DNA of 64,000 nucleotides from Canna indica (GCA_034359265.1 CP136890.1:92219501-92283500); one strand, 5' to 3'. Shown: positions 47,357 to 59,684, counted from the stretch's first letter. Numbers and translations: made by a program. Notes: generated by a model from the sequence alone, not told the origin.

Positions 47357-48860
47357 TGTTGGCAAAATGGCGACACTAGAGGAGGGTGAATAGTATATTT
47401 ACTAATTCAATTAACCTAAATTCGATTTTAAACGTTTACTTAGATTATTTAGGCAATATGCAATTTGACGATTAGATGCGGAAGCTTATAAATGATAAAA
47501 CAATTAAGCACAATAATAAATCAATGCAAACACAGAATTTATAGTGGTTCGACCCCAATGCCTACCCCACTACCTAAGCACCCCGCTTAGGATTTTTAAA
47601 CTAGTTTTATTAGATTAATTTACGTTTCTCTTACACACGAGGACTTTTCATCGAAGAAACGCACTCTCGACCTAAGGCACTTCCACACCCGGAAGTCACC
47701 GCCTTCTTATCGAGAGTCCTCTTCCACCTCATCCCTAAGGGACAACTAAACTAATCCTAGTAAACACTAACTTTACACAAGTGGATTTACTCCTTTTCAT
47801 CAAGAATACCACTTCCACACAACAGACCTAACACAAGGTCTTCACAGACTCAAATAAAAAATAGTTCAAATAAAAGGATAAAATACAATCAAAAGAGCTA
47901 CAATATAAAACAAGATTAAAAGCTCTTTTTAATCCTTCAAAAACCTCCAACTCGCCAAGTAGTAGATATTGGGATGAAACCCGAGTTGAGGAGCAGGCGC
48001 CGCTTGAAGAAGAACTCAACAGAGGAACGGAGCGCACTGCGATTACTCCTTGGAAGGCTTTAAATCTCCCTTAGAATGCTCAATGATAACTGTAAGAGAG
48101 GGAGGAAGATTAAATAAAGTATATGAGGGTGTATTTATACCCTCGTGAAGAAACGATAGCTCAACGGATAGATTTCTATCCGTTGTAGGCCGCCGGTCGA
48201 ATGGTCGGTCGACCGGTCCTTCGACCGCTGCAATTCTTCCTGTGGACAACCGCCCAGACGCAAATCTCACAATTTTGCATTCGGTCGAACTGTCGGTCGA
48301 CCAACGTGATTTTGCGACTATACCTATACGCAGGTCGGTCGATTGCCAAGCTACTGCCCATTTTGGGCTTTGTTCGGTCGACCGCCCGTCGGAAGAAACT
48401 TGCGATTTCATTTTTGGTCAATCGACACAAGCTGCGTCTGCAGCTAGCCTCAGTCCAATCGACCGATCGGTCGACCACTAGGGCTACTGCCCATTTCTTA
48501 CCCTATTCAATCGACCGAACTTAGGCTGAGTTTATTTTTCAACAGATTTCTTCCGCGCTTCATTTTCGGGTTCCAGCTTTCAACGCGCATAATCTTGGAG
48601 AGCTCTCATGTGAACTTTGAGCCCGTCCAATGACTTTGGCGCACGCGTCGCTCTTCGAGAAGTTTCTGCGACGAACCCGAGCGCGATGATCAATGTCATT
48701 CTGATTTCTGATTTCTCCAATTTTTCCGATCGAGGACATCGAACGCTAATTGATATGGAATCTGAAAGATATTCTCAAAGAAATCATTAGTTTCATATTT
48801 GTTATCATCAAAACCATCAAAATCGAGATTAAGGCTTAGGTTGAAAATCTAAAGCCAACA
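47357..48860 (-). repeat. 3' LTR of the SIRE-like element (1504 bp)
   Basis: Homologous to 51108-52837 and 54772-55742. It carries many copies of the palindrome-centred motif GGTCGACCG between 48188 and 48530. Confidence 0.93.
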
Positions 48861-51107
48861 ATCTCCCTATTTTTGATGATGACAAACATCCTTAAAAAAA
48901 TATATAATCATTAACGCACAAGGATATCAACTAAGGGATTTCTCCCCCTATCAACATGTATATCTATGAGAATGAACTCCATCTATTTATATGCATGAAT
49001 TTTCTATATTTTTCTCCTCATTTTAACTATACATTTCTCCCTCTTTTAACTACACATTTCTTCCCCTTTTGACATCAATCAAAAAGGGCAAGAAGGGTCT
49101 ATCTATTCAAAGGGATGAAAGACAAGTATTTTTTCATGAAGTTGAGACTCTAAAGATTTTTCATGAAATAAGAAAATTTCAACCAATAGATGGAAAATAA
49201 ATGATTAATATGAAACAAAATCATACATGATATGTTTAAAGTTAAATTTTTGAATTCAAGATAAGTCATGTATGTTCTCAAAATGAATATTGTTTCTTTT
49301 TCATGACATTTTTAAATTTTATTCAAACTTTCAAAATACAAAGATATAGTCATTTAACTCAAGTATTAAATTTGAAGTGAAACTAATGTTATTTGATCTA
49401 AATATGAACTTAGCACATTTTCATTTAAAATAAACATGAAAACATGAAGGTGCTAAGTCTCAAGTTTTGCTATCTACTCATGTTTTCTCAAACTTAGGCA
49501 TCTAGACATTAAACATGAGATAATGCAAGTCTATGAATCAAGTTTGGGCTTAAAGATGAAATTTTTAATTCACTTTGTTGACTTAGGTCAACCTATACTT
49601 AAAGTTTTTAAAAATCAAACTTTTTAGTTTATACAAAGTGATATTTTTGACAAAAATTTTGAAATCAATTTGTTTGGACGAAATTTTTTGATACCAATTA
49701 TTGAATGGTCATTTGGGATGCATGTATCAAGTTTGAACTCAAAAGAATTTTCAAAGACCATTTTTCATAATATATTGATTTTAATCAAAAGCTTATTCTT
49801 AAGATATCGCTCAATATATCAAAATCATTTTTAGAAATGATTTTGCTCAAGAAATAATGAGAACGATATTAGAGATGAAATCAAAATAGCATGCACAAAG
49901 TTTCATTTGAAGTTTTTGAAGAAAATTCAAAGTATCGAAAAGATTGATATATCAAATAAGTGATACTTTGTGTTTTTAAAATTCAACTTCAAAATTCCAT
50001 TATAAATTAGATTCTTGATGAATTTTTTTGAAAATTTTTACTGATAAAACTAGATTTTTCAATGAATGTGTAGTTTCAAGAATCATCCAAATTTTTTTAT
50101 ATATTTTCCTAGAAATAACTGAAATTGGTGATACCAATTGTTGAACAAATAACAATTTCATAATTTTTCGGTTATTTTCAAAGAATGCTTAGTTTCATTC
50201 AAACTTTTATGACACCACATAATGGTCATGTCAAGAGTGTATGTCAAGTTTGAGATGAAAATTATATTCTTAAGTCAAGATATCAACCTAGCATGGTTTC
50301 ATTCAAAACTAAGCTAGTTTTCATGAAACTTGCTAAGTTTCAATCTTAACATTTACTTATGATTTTTCAAAATTAAATCTATGGATACCTAACATGAGTA
50401 AATCTAAACATGTTCCATAAATATGGATTGAAAATGAGACCTTTAAGTCAACTAGGTTCGAAAGATATTTTTTATGAAACCACCTCTATGTCATTTTATC
50501 CATATTCATATGAATTTTCTATTCTAAGTGCATGGAAACATGTCATACTATTCTTAAATATGTTTATGAGGTTTTGGACTTAAAATCAAGTGTCCAAGTC
50601 AATTCGTTGACTTGGGTCAAACCTTTTAAGCTTAAATCCACTAATGTGATCTAGTTATCACATTTTCATCTACACATGAATTTTCACGATTGGACACCTA
50701 GAGTCATATCATGTGTGTCTAAACATGTTTGTTTGATATTTACTCAAAATGAGGTCTCTAATATGAGTTTTAACCTAGAGCAAGTTTCATTCAATCAAGT
50801 TATCATGAAATTGCCTAAGTTATCAAAATATTTTTCTACTCATAAAATTTCATACATATATCATGCAACATCAATCATGAGCATAGAGAAATCATTTAAG
50901 CATGAATATTCAATTACTATAATAAGGTTTTTGCAAAATTAAATTCATACATTTTTTCTTAAAAATTTGTCCAACTTTTCATATCTTTTTTTAAAAATTT
51001 TCTTCTAGATAGCATAGCTTATCAATTCTTAACTTCCAAGTAGACTTCATTAATTAGTATCATAATGAAATAATATGTCAACTTGGCAAGCTAACTTACT
51101 ACATAGC
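48861..51107 (-). other. non-coding internal region of the SIRE-like element
   Basis: Very AT-rich sequence dominated by variants of TTTCATGAAA, CATGAAA and AAGTTTGA, with no protein-like frame of useful length. It lies between pol and the 3' LTR in related elements. The block with TTCAT/ATGAA words is weakly periodic and also occurs at 52843-53450. Confidence 0.6.
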
Positions 51108-52837
51108 TGTTGGCGAAATGGCGACACTAGAGGGGGGTGAATAGTATGTTTACTAAAGAATTTGCCTAAATCCAATTTTAAACGTTTACTTAAGACGATT
51201 AGGCAATATGCGATTATGCGATCGAATGCGGAAGCGATAATAAATAGTTAAGCACAAAAAAAAAACAATGCAAACACAAGTGAATTATAGTGGTTCGGCC
51301 CCAATGCCTACTCCACTTCCTAAGTACCCCGCTTAGAATTTCCAAACTAAGTTTTACTAGATTAATTAGTTTCCCTTACAACAAGGACTTTTCATTGGAA
51401 AGACTCGCTCTCCAACCGAAGGCACTTCCACACCCAGAAGTATCCTGCCTTCCTACCGAGAGCTCTTTCCTACCTTAACCTAAGGGACAACTAGAATTAA
51501 TCCTAGTAACAACTAAGTTTATACAAGTGGTTTTACTCTTATACCAAGATACCACTTCACACATAGCAAGACCTAACACTCTAGGTCTTCACACAAACAA
51601 ATTAAACAGTTTGAATAGCCGAGAAAAAACACAATCAAAAGAGCTAAGAATGTAAACCAATATTACAAGCTCTTTTTCAAGCCTAGGAACCTTCAACTCG
51701 CCAAGAGATAAACTTGAGTTCACACCCGAGTTGAAGCAGTAGCTTCTGCGCTTGAAGAAGATATCGCGGAAAGAAACAGAGCGCCGCTTGATCAATTGAT
51801 GGAAGGCTTAGATCTTCCTTTTAATGGCTCAATAATCTATGTAAGAATTTCATGAAGCGTGTTAGAAGATTTATATGAGGGTATATTTATACCCTGGTGA
51901 AGAAACGATTGCTCAACGGATAGAAAACTATCCGTTGCAGATCGCCGATCGAATGGTCGATCGACCGACCTATCGGCCGGTCATTCGACCGTTTCTTTTC
52001 TCCCTGTGGGCGGTCAACTGATGGGTCGACCGCTCGACACAAATTCTTCGATCGACCCATCGATCGACCGACGCGATCTTGCGTCATGGCTTTTCGCAGG
52101 TTGGTCGACCGATTGGTCGACCGCCAGCCTCGGCCGCTTTCTGCCACCATTCGGTCGACCGAAATTGGTCTGGACTGGGCAGACTGGATCTTTGCTTGGG
52201 TTTTCTGCTTCCGTCTTCACTACGTCTACTTATATAACATTTATTAATTTTAAGTTAAATAACTCGATAAAACATAAATGTTATATAAGGATTATACCAC
52301 ATTTGAGTTCAATGAAAATATCTAAAAAATCAAAATCCATAAGGATCAAAATTTAGTTCTTGAGATCTAGTATAAAATGAAATTTTTCTAATTTTTCGGG
52401 TCAAGTATGGATATGCTAGAGGCTTCCAAAAATCCCTTAAAAATACCTCGTTATCTAGTTTTGACCCAAGGAACAATTATCGTCATTTTTATCTCAAGAA
52501 ACTATCTAGGTCATATAGCTCTCTAGTCTTAGTGAATTTCAGGGCGATCCTGGAATTTCATGATCTGAGGTTCGGGATAGATTTTTGGGATCTTATGCAT
52601 TATGATGAGGAATTACAACATATATAGACACCCTAAACCTAAACTCCCTTTGTTGAAGATTCTCGAGCGCCGACTAGCATCCTTGTCGATTTATCTGATT
52701 TCTCTGATCGCGGACGTCGCACGCTAACCGATATAGAACCTGAAAGATATTCTCAATGAAATTATTAGTTTCATGTTTGTTATCATCAAAACCATCAAAA
52801 CCGAGATTAAGGCTAAGGTTGAAACCTAAAGCCAACA
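51108..52837 (-). repeat. solo LTR of the SIRE-like family (1730 bp)
   Basis: A complete LTR from TGTTGGC to GCCAACA flanked by its own 5-bp duplication ATAGC (51103-51107, 52838-52842). It therefore inserted as a separate element and later lost its interior by LTR-LTR recombination. It is longer than 47357-48860, partly because of unshared sequence around 52220-52660. Confidence 0.92.
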
Positions 52838-52842
52838 ATAGC

Positions 52843-53882
52843 AAGGTTCAATTCAATGTTCCATTTAAAAACCTTAACCTATGCTAGATAGTAAAGATTC
52901 ATTTTAAATGAGTTTTCATGATATCTAAATGAATCTAAGAGATCTTAAGATGTGAACTATTTGAGAAATAAGATCTCTACCTATGTTAAACTAGTTTGGA
53001 CTTACAAGAAGGTCTCTAATAATAGATATTTACCTAGAACAAGTTTCATTCAATGAAATTTGTCTAAGTACTAAAGTTCTACATACTCATGAGAATTCAA
53101 GGATTTTAACATGTAATTCTAATCATGAGTATACAGACATACTTTAATCTTAAGCATTGAGGTATAACACTAAGATTTTGAATTTACCAAAGTTATACCC
53201 TATTCATGATAATTTAGCCAAACTAATCTTTTTCTTCCTAGTTAGCCTTCCTATAATACTCATAGCTTGCAAGTAAACTACACTAATGTTTTAATGAAAA
53301 TATAGCTACTTAGCAAGCTAACCAAACTAAAAAGCAAAGAGAAGCATCAAAATATCATTATAAAGGCTCACTTTGCTAAATAGTTCTAAATTCGTTTCAA
53401 AATGAAATAGAAGGATATCAAAACGAATTTTAAGAGATCACAAGAGTAATAAATAAAAAATAAGATCTTCAACCCTTCATATTGGTTGAAAACTGAAAGC
53501 CACAATGAGCCTACGATTTAAAATCACAAGGTCGCTTAGGCCCATTACAGGCCACCGGGGTCTCCGAAGAGATCGGGAAATCAAAAATCAAATGCGTTTT
53601 TGAAATATATTAAGAGCGGGGAATAAACTAATATTAAGCATATATCAATTTCAACTATAATCTTAAGCAATGGGATATAGGAGATGATACCAAAATATTT
53701 GATGTCAATTTTACCATAGGCATCTACTCTAGATGAAGACTTTGAAATTGCAACCATGTAGGGATCCTTCATTCAACTCATTGGTCAACTTCAATTCTTC
53801 AATCTCTCTCCCTTGTGTGGTAGCTCCCCCTATAATAGAAGATGAGACCTTTAGTACCCAAATAGCTTTGGGTCATTGGGAG
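52843..53882 (-). other. internal region of the SIRE-like element, no intact coding
   Basis: AT-rich like 48861-51107 up to about 53450, then a short GC-richer segment near 53520-53580 (CCACCGGGGTCTCCGAAGAG). No recognised domain. Pol-encoding DNA would be expected here and is missing. Confidence 0.5.
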
Positions 53883-54771
53883 TTAATTAATGGACTTAGG
53901 TACCCAAAGTGTCTTAACAACACTAGGGTTTACTTTGAAAGCACAATCATATATGATATGTCCATAAATACCACAACAAAAATAATATCCATTAAATTTC
54001 TTTTTGTTTTTGTTATAGACATGAGATTTATTTTTAGAATGTTTGTTATTTGAGCTAGGATGAGCATGAGCATTCTTAAAAGATAAATTCTTCTTTTGAG
54101 CATGAGGTTTAGTTGTAGAATACTTGATATGAGAAGCATGATGTGCATAAACATTTTTGAAAGAAACATTTGCATTTTTAGAATTCTTAAAAAAATAATT
54201 ACTAAATAGATTACTAACTTTCTTATTTAGAAAAATAACCTCATTTTTTAATAGCATGCAATTAAGTTTTCAACATGTTATTTTCATTCTTCAATATATC
54301 ATTTTTATTTTTCAAATCCTTAGTGTTAATACTTAAAGTATCATGACATGAATTGTTGACACTAATTCTTAGCTTCTCATTTTCTAATTTTACATCATGT
54401 AATTGAGAGCTAAGATTTGAGTTTTCTTTCTTCAAATTTTTATTCTCTTTATCCTTTTTCAAGAGCAAGACATACATGATTTTATACTCATCCATCAATT
54501 CATCAAAATCATGGGAGCTAGATGAGTTAATACTATTATTGTTATTAACATGACTAGAAGAGGTGGAGTGTACCTCATTGTCATCATTCATGAGGCATTC
54601 TTTTGAATTTGCTTCATAGTCATAGGAAGAGGATGCTTCATTCGAATATGATGATGATGTGGAAGCATTTGACCTCCTCTTTGCCTTGTTCTTCATGATA
54701 GGGCAATTCTTCCTTACATGCTCTTTCTCTTGGCACGCATGACAAATCACCTTTCTCTTCCAACTTTTAGT
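53883..54771 (-). pseudogene. copia gag C-terminal fragment with zinc knuckles
   Basis: Minus-strand frames 54867-54262 and 54257-53883. A CCHC knuckle CHACQEKEHVRKNC (C-x2-C-x4-H-x4-C) is followed by a Ser-rich region and a predicted coiled coil (KENKNLKKENSNLSSQL; DLKNKNDILKNENNMLK). After a frameshift, a second damaged knuckle (FCCGIYGHIIYDC) and LWVPK follow. This order is typical of the gag end in SIRE-type copia elements. The frame begins inside LTR sequence (about 54867-54772), so LTR and gag are fused without the rest of the LTR, leader or gag N-terminus. Confidence 0.82.
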
Positions 54772-55742
54772 CTTTTTTAATCCTTCAAAAACCTCCAACT
54801 CATCAAGTAGTAGAGATTGGGATGAAGCTTGAGTTGAGGAGCAGACGCCGCTTGAAGAAGAACTCAATAGACGAACAGAGCGTGCTGCGATTACTCCTTG
54901 GAAGGCTTTAAATCTCCCTTAAAATGCTCAATGATAACTGTAAAAGAGGAAGGGGGTTTAAATGAAGTATATGAGGGTGTATTTATACCCTCGTGAAGAA
55001 ACGACAGCTCAACGGATAGATTTCTATCCGTTGCAGGCCGCCGGTCGAATGGTTGGTCGACCGACTGGTCGACCGGTCCTTCAACTGCTGCAATTCTTCC
55101 TGTGGTCGGTCGACTGACGGGTCGACCGCCCAGACGCAAATCTCACGATTTTGCATTCGGTCGAACCGTCGGTCGATCGACACGATTTTGCGACTATACC
55201 TATACGCAGGTCGGTTGACCGACTGGTCGTCCGCCAAGCTACTGCCCATTTTGGGCTTTGGTCGGTCGACCGCCCGACGCAAGAAACTTGCGATTTCATT
55301 TTCGATCGACCGATCGGTCGATCGACGCAAGCTGCGTCTGCAGCTAGCCTTAGTTCGATCGACCGATCGGTCAATCGCTAGGGCTACTGCTCATTTCTTA
55401 CCCTATTTGGTTGATCGAACTTAGGCTGAGTTTATTTTTCAACCAATTTCTTCCGCGCTTCGTTTTCGAGTTTTGACTTCCAACGCGCATCATCTTGGAG
55501 AACTCTCATGTGAACTTTGAGCCCGTCCAATGACTTTGGTGCACGCGTCGCTCTTCGAGAAGTTTTCGCGACGAATCTGAGCGCGACGATCAATGTCCTT
55601 TCGATTTCTGATTTTTTCGATCGAGGACATCGAACGCTAATTGATATGGAACCTGGAAGATATTCTCAATGAAATCATTAGTCTCATGTTTGTTATCATC
55701 AAAACCGAGATTAAGACTAAGGTTGAAAATCTAAAGCCAACA
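54772..55742 (-). repeat. truncated 5' LTR of the SIRE-like element
   Basis: Matches LTR positions from about 47932 to 48860. The homology stops at TTTAATCCTTCAAAAACC and gives way to gag. GGTCGACCG repeats lie at about 55030-55375. Confidence 0.9.
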
Positions 55743-56740
55743 TAAGGTTCGAAAGGGCCTTTGAGAGGTATCACGAAGAGGATCCTTGTTTTGAAAGGGA
55801 TATTCTTGAGGGGGATGGTAGGGGACGGCCTATGAATTTTGATTGGGTAATTCTAAAGGGTTTGATTCAGATGCTTCAGATATTTTATCGAGTCACTTTA
55901 ACTGTATCTGGAACGACATCTACCACTTCTAATGTCTATTTGCATGACATTAGTGAGATTGCAGCTCTTCTAAATGAATAGGTGTCCGATCGATCTCCCT
56001 ATCCTGAGTTTCAGGAGATGGCGGTGAAGATAAGTATTGGGGAAATCTAGATAAATTGAACTTCTTGATATTTTTTGCCATGATCCTTGATCCTCGATGT
56101 AAGTTTGGTTTGGCCGAGTTTGCACTTGAAGAGATGTTTGGGGAGGAGAAGACTCGAATTATTTCAAGGAAGATGAAGGATAAGTTTTTTGAACTTTTCA
56201 ATGAATATTCTGAGAGGTTTAATAATGGGTAATTAAAGAGGAATCTTTCTAAGATTTCAGGCTCTTCTAGTTAGCATGCTTCTAGCACGCAATCACCAAG
56301 TCTACCATGAGCACCAGTTGTGGATGTCACTTTTGGAACAAGAAGAACAATTGAAAAATATAAACAAAAGAAACAGATACTTTGTGTTGAAAGCAAGACA
56401 GAGTTAGATCGATATTGGGATGAAGATCCTGAAGTTGATGATATTGATGTTCTAAAATGGTGGAGTGTCAATAGTGGGAGGTATCCTATTCTAGCTTCGA
56501 TGTCACGAGAAATACTTGAAATTTCTATCTCCACCGTGGCATCTGGATCTACTTTTAGCACGGAAGGTCGAGTTCTCGATTAGTTTCGGAGTTCATTGGC
56601 TCCTTCTATGGTGGAAGGACTTATTTATCTTCAAGATTGGATTCGACTCAGAAAAGGAAAGCAAGTTGTGGATGATTTGGAAGAGGTTGAAAAATTACAA
56701 GAATGTATATTTTGGATTAATAAGTTCTTTTAAATTTTAA

Positions 56741-58320
56741 TTATATTGGACTTGTTTTATTATTTATAATTTATACTGTATTGATGATTTTTTGTTTTAT
56801 TGTAGAGTTTGAGAAGATCGATTTTGCACCGCCTATCATCGACATTCCTAATTGATCCGGACTTCTTCTTAGCAAGGAGCAATGATGATTTTGTTTTGTT
56901 GAATTTTATTTGGTTTGTTGGTTGGTAATGTACTAATGTTTTGCTACTTTATAATGTTGGTGTCTAATTATTTTGGACTTGATTAGTGACTAGTGAGTAG
57001 TGACTTAGTGGTTGTCTGGTTGATACTTGATAGTTGATATAATATTTTGCTACTTGATAGTTAAGATAATGGTTGATAATGTTTGTAATAAATAATTAAG
57101 TATTGGTATTTGGTATAGATAATGGTTGTTAGTTAATATTTGATAAGTTGATAATATTATTGCCTTAAAGTATAAATGTGCATGTGCAGGTTCATCTTCT
57201 GTTGAGGAATTATGTCCGTGTGTAGATTTTGGTGTATAGATTAACTATTTCATTGTTTGATATATAGATTTTTAAGAAAGAAAGTTTACCATTTAAGCAA
57301 GAGGAAGAAGTGGTTCTTGTCTTTTTGATCTTTATGAACCTCTAAGCCAAACATTTTGCCCATTGTGGGTTTGCTATTTTGATCCAAGCTCATGACACTT
57401 GCAAGTAGCTAAATTGAGTGAAAGACTATCAATCAGATTGAATCTTTGTAGTGTTCATAGTTGATTCTAATAGTGTATGGAATTTTCACACTTGTGTGGC
57501 AAAGAAATTTGATTTTATTAGAAAAAGTATATTGTATTCTTTGTTAAGTTATTGAATTTGGCATCAGATTTTTTTATCAAGTGCTACTCTCCCACACCAT
57601 CAGTTCTTTTCAAGTGAAAATATCCATGATGAGAATATCAATGATGTATAGCATACTTTCTTTGCTTTTCAAATTAAGTTGAGATGTTGAATTTGCTATA
57701 TCTTTTTTTCTAAAAAAAAAATTGTCTTCTCGAGTTTGATGGTAAATTAGTTAAGTTGGGTGTTGAATTCTTCCGTGAAAATACAATGATATCCAAATCG
57801 ATAGAGAAATTGATTGCACTATTAGTTTCTTTTTCCACACTTGACATTTGATTGCTAGCAAATGGTGCTTCATTGCTATGATTCAAGGTTAGGACCATCC
57901 CATGAGTCTCAGATGAAGAAGTTACATTGCTATGCTCATCATGGATCTTTTCACTTGAATGGTCCTTCAATCCTTCATTGCTATGCTCCAATTAGTTAAG
58001 TCTGTAGTTTCTCTGTTGATTTGGATATTATTGTATCTTCACATATGAATTCAACACCCATTGACGATGATGCATGCTTTGAGAAATCTAGTGATTATAA
58101 TACCAAGTTAATTACTGCAGTTAGTATTTCTATTGTTTGAGCAAATTTTAATTTTTTTCGGATTGAAATCGAATCGAACCGAACAACTTCGGTTTGGATT
58201 AAATCGGGTTAGAAATTATTCGGTTCGGGTTCGGGTTCGGGTTGAAGATTGAGTTTTTAAAAAAAAAATCAATTTGGTCTTAATCGGTTCGGCTCGATTC
58301 GAATCGAACGTACAGGCCTA
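56741..58320. other. 3' part of the hAT element, non-coding
   Basis: No transposase coding after the hATC domain. It contains an inverted repeat of about 60 bp per arm (57757-57815 and about 58003-58063, sharing GGGTGTTGAATTC and ATCCAAATC). The 93-codon minus frame 57991-57710 lies between and across the arms and resembles nothing I know. GGTTCGG-rich subterminal sequence lies at about 58160-58300. Confidence 0.55.
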
Positions 58321-58562
58321 TATATATATTGAAAACCATAATGGTTCGAACTTAGGATACTTAATTATAGTCCGTGTTTGGATCATATGAATGAACGAAA
58401 TTTAATTATTTAATTTGGATTATCGGTTGTCGGCTCAATTTATAGTTAAACTCGGTTGAAGTTTGATTGGGTCAAGATAGTTTGGGATTCAATTCACTAG
58501 GTTTCAAAATGGCCAATCATCTAATTAATAATATATATATATATTAAAATATTTATAAAATA

Positions 58563-59684
58563 AAAAATCATACTTTTAGTTTCACAGTTTGCTTCAATTT
58601 TGATTTTAATCCCTATAATTTCAAATTTTTGATTTTAATCATCACACTTTATTTTCATTTAGGATTTGATCCTTATCATCACATGAGACCTAAATGGAAC
58701 TGACGTAGATAACACGTGTTGATTGGATATTACTGACGTGAAACCTGTAGGGATAACTTTGTAAACTATGAGGACTAAAACTAAAATTTTATAAACTATA
58801 AGGACTAAAATCAAAATTTAAGTAATTATTTTCCTAATAAATATAAAAAATCACAGGATATTTTTTAAATAATTATAATATTTAAAAATATTAAAATTGA
58901 GCAAACGTTTTACGGATTAAGATGATTTATTTTGAAAAATATGATGATATATTTATATATTTAATAGGGAATATATTAATATTTTACAGTATGTTTGGTA
59001 TCTCTGAAGGTCCCTTAATAATGGTCACGAAATTATAGTAATAACCTTGTATTATTGTGTTGCTACTACAACAAATGCATGGGAAATCGATATTTATTAG
59101 AGTGAAAATCAATACTTTTTTGACGTTCAAAATCTAATTTAAATCATTTTGAATGCGCCAAATTTAAGATCAAAATGGAGGTGATGAGGTGATCAATGAA
59201 GAGATGAGCATATTATGATAGCATGTTTTCGAATTCTGCAATCACTGTGGAATTCACGCTAAATTAAAGTAATTAACGAATAAAAATTGACGTTCAATGA
59301 CGACGTCGGTTTAAATTCACCCAAATTAACATAAACTATTGTAGTGTGCTCAATTTTAATATTTTTAACCATTATAATTATTTAAAAATATCTCGTGATT
59401 TTTTATATTTTTTAAGAAAATAATAATAATTTTGGTCCCTGTAGCTTACTTGAATGTTAGTTTTAGTCCCCATAGTTTACAAAGTTGATCATTGTAGGTC
59501 CACGTCAACAATATCCAGTCAGCATCTATTATCTATGTCAGTTCCGTTTAGACCTTATGTGACGGCAGTGATCAAATCCTAAATGAAAATAAAGTGTGAG
59601 GACTAAAATTAAAATTTTCAAACTATTTAGACTAAAATCAAAATTTGAGCAAATTGTGGGGACCAAAAGTATTATTTTCCCTTT
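58563..59684. repeat. foldback (inverted duplicate) element with a MITE in its loop
   Basis: Arms 58563-58926 and 59350-59684 are inverted copies that share, for example, TTTTGATTTTAATC / GACTAAAATCAAAA, CATTTAGGATTTGATC / GATCAAATCCTAAATG and AAAATATTAAAATTGAGC. The original loop is 58927-59063; the rest of the centre is the mini-CACTA at 59064-59346. Non-coding. A foldback MITE or two inverted insertions are both possible. Confidence 0.82.
59064..59346. mobile_element. mini-CACTA (283 bp)
   Basis: The left end TACTACAACAAAT (family CACTACAACAAA, first base changed) and right end ACTATTGTAGTG are flanked by the 3-bp duplication TGC (59061-59063, 59347-59349). Inner inverted words include TTGACGTTCAA on both sides. 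Non-coding. Not the CACTACTAGAAA family found elsewhere in this window. Confidence 0.75.

Larger units (their letters stand above)
47357..55742 (-). mobile_element. SIRE-like copia LTR element, non-autonomous, with truncated 5' LTR
   Basis: Begins TGTTGGC and ends GCCAACA, and is flanked by the 5-bp duplication TAAGG (47352-47356, 55743-55747). The full 3' LTR is 47357-48860. The polypurine tract TCAAAAATAGGGAGAT (minus strand) is next to it at 48861 onward, so the element reads on the minus strand. The right LTR (about 54772-55742) keeps only the terminal ~970 bp and then passes directly into gag. No protease, integrase or reverse transcriptase is present. It contains a solo LTR of the same family at 51108-52837. 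Confidence 0.88.
46237..56740 (+). pseudogene. hAT transposase (BED finger, RNase H-like core, hATC), broken
   Basis: ATG at 46237 follows an acceptor TTTTGCATAG. Residues about 45-95 are a BED zinc finger in which the second Cys of the C-x2-C pair is Tyr (KCNYYEQEY), and TSTLKAHLEKC follows. The core has TAHFIDRKWKVQKGIL, TVDNASSNDTAI (catalytic Asp region) and RCFAHCMNLVVQDGL. After the LTR insertion it resumes at 55748 with RAFERYHEEDPCF. The C-terminal dimerisation domain hATC is near 56400-56640 (DVLKWWSVNSGRYPIL; STVASGSTFSTEGRVLD). Stops lie near 46546, 46762, 47225, 47320, 55979 and 56581, so it is inactive. The retrotransposon target TAAGG falls within codons for A-L-R-F-E. Confidence 0.92.
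44705..58320 (+). mobile_element. hAT transposon (RICESLEEPER-like), interrupted by an LTR retrotransposon
   Basis: The left end TAGGGTTGTCC and right end GTACAGGCCTA are hAT-type inverted repeats. Both subterminal regions are rich in GGTTCGG / CCGAACC. An 8-bp duplication TATATATA flanks it (44697-44704, 58321-58328), though the site is itself AT repeat. The interior has a GC-rich leader exon with repeats of GTCGTCGAGCGCCGACTCC (about 45120-45265), an intron (about 45522-46236) and a BED-finger hAT transposase pseudogene cut by the copia element at 47357-55742. Confidence 0.9.

Noticed and set aside
48043..48524. Frames rich in RSTDRSVDRP-like peptides (also 52006-52220, 54983-55424)
   Set aside because: They come from the GGTCGACCG palindromes in the LTR, readable on both strands; not protein-coding.
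53500..53580. Possible organellar DNA insert (short GC-richer block)
   Set aside because: Too short and inside the retrotransposon interior; no chloroplast or mitochondrial gene is recognisable.
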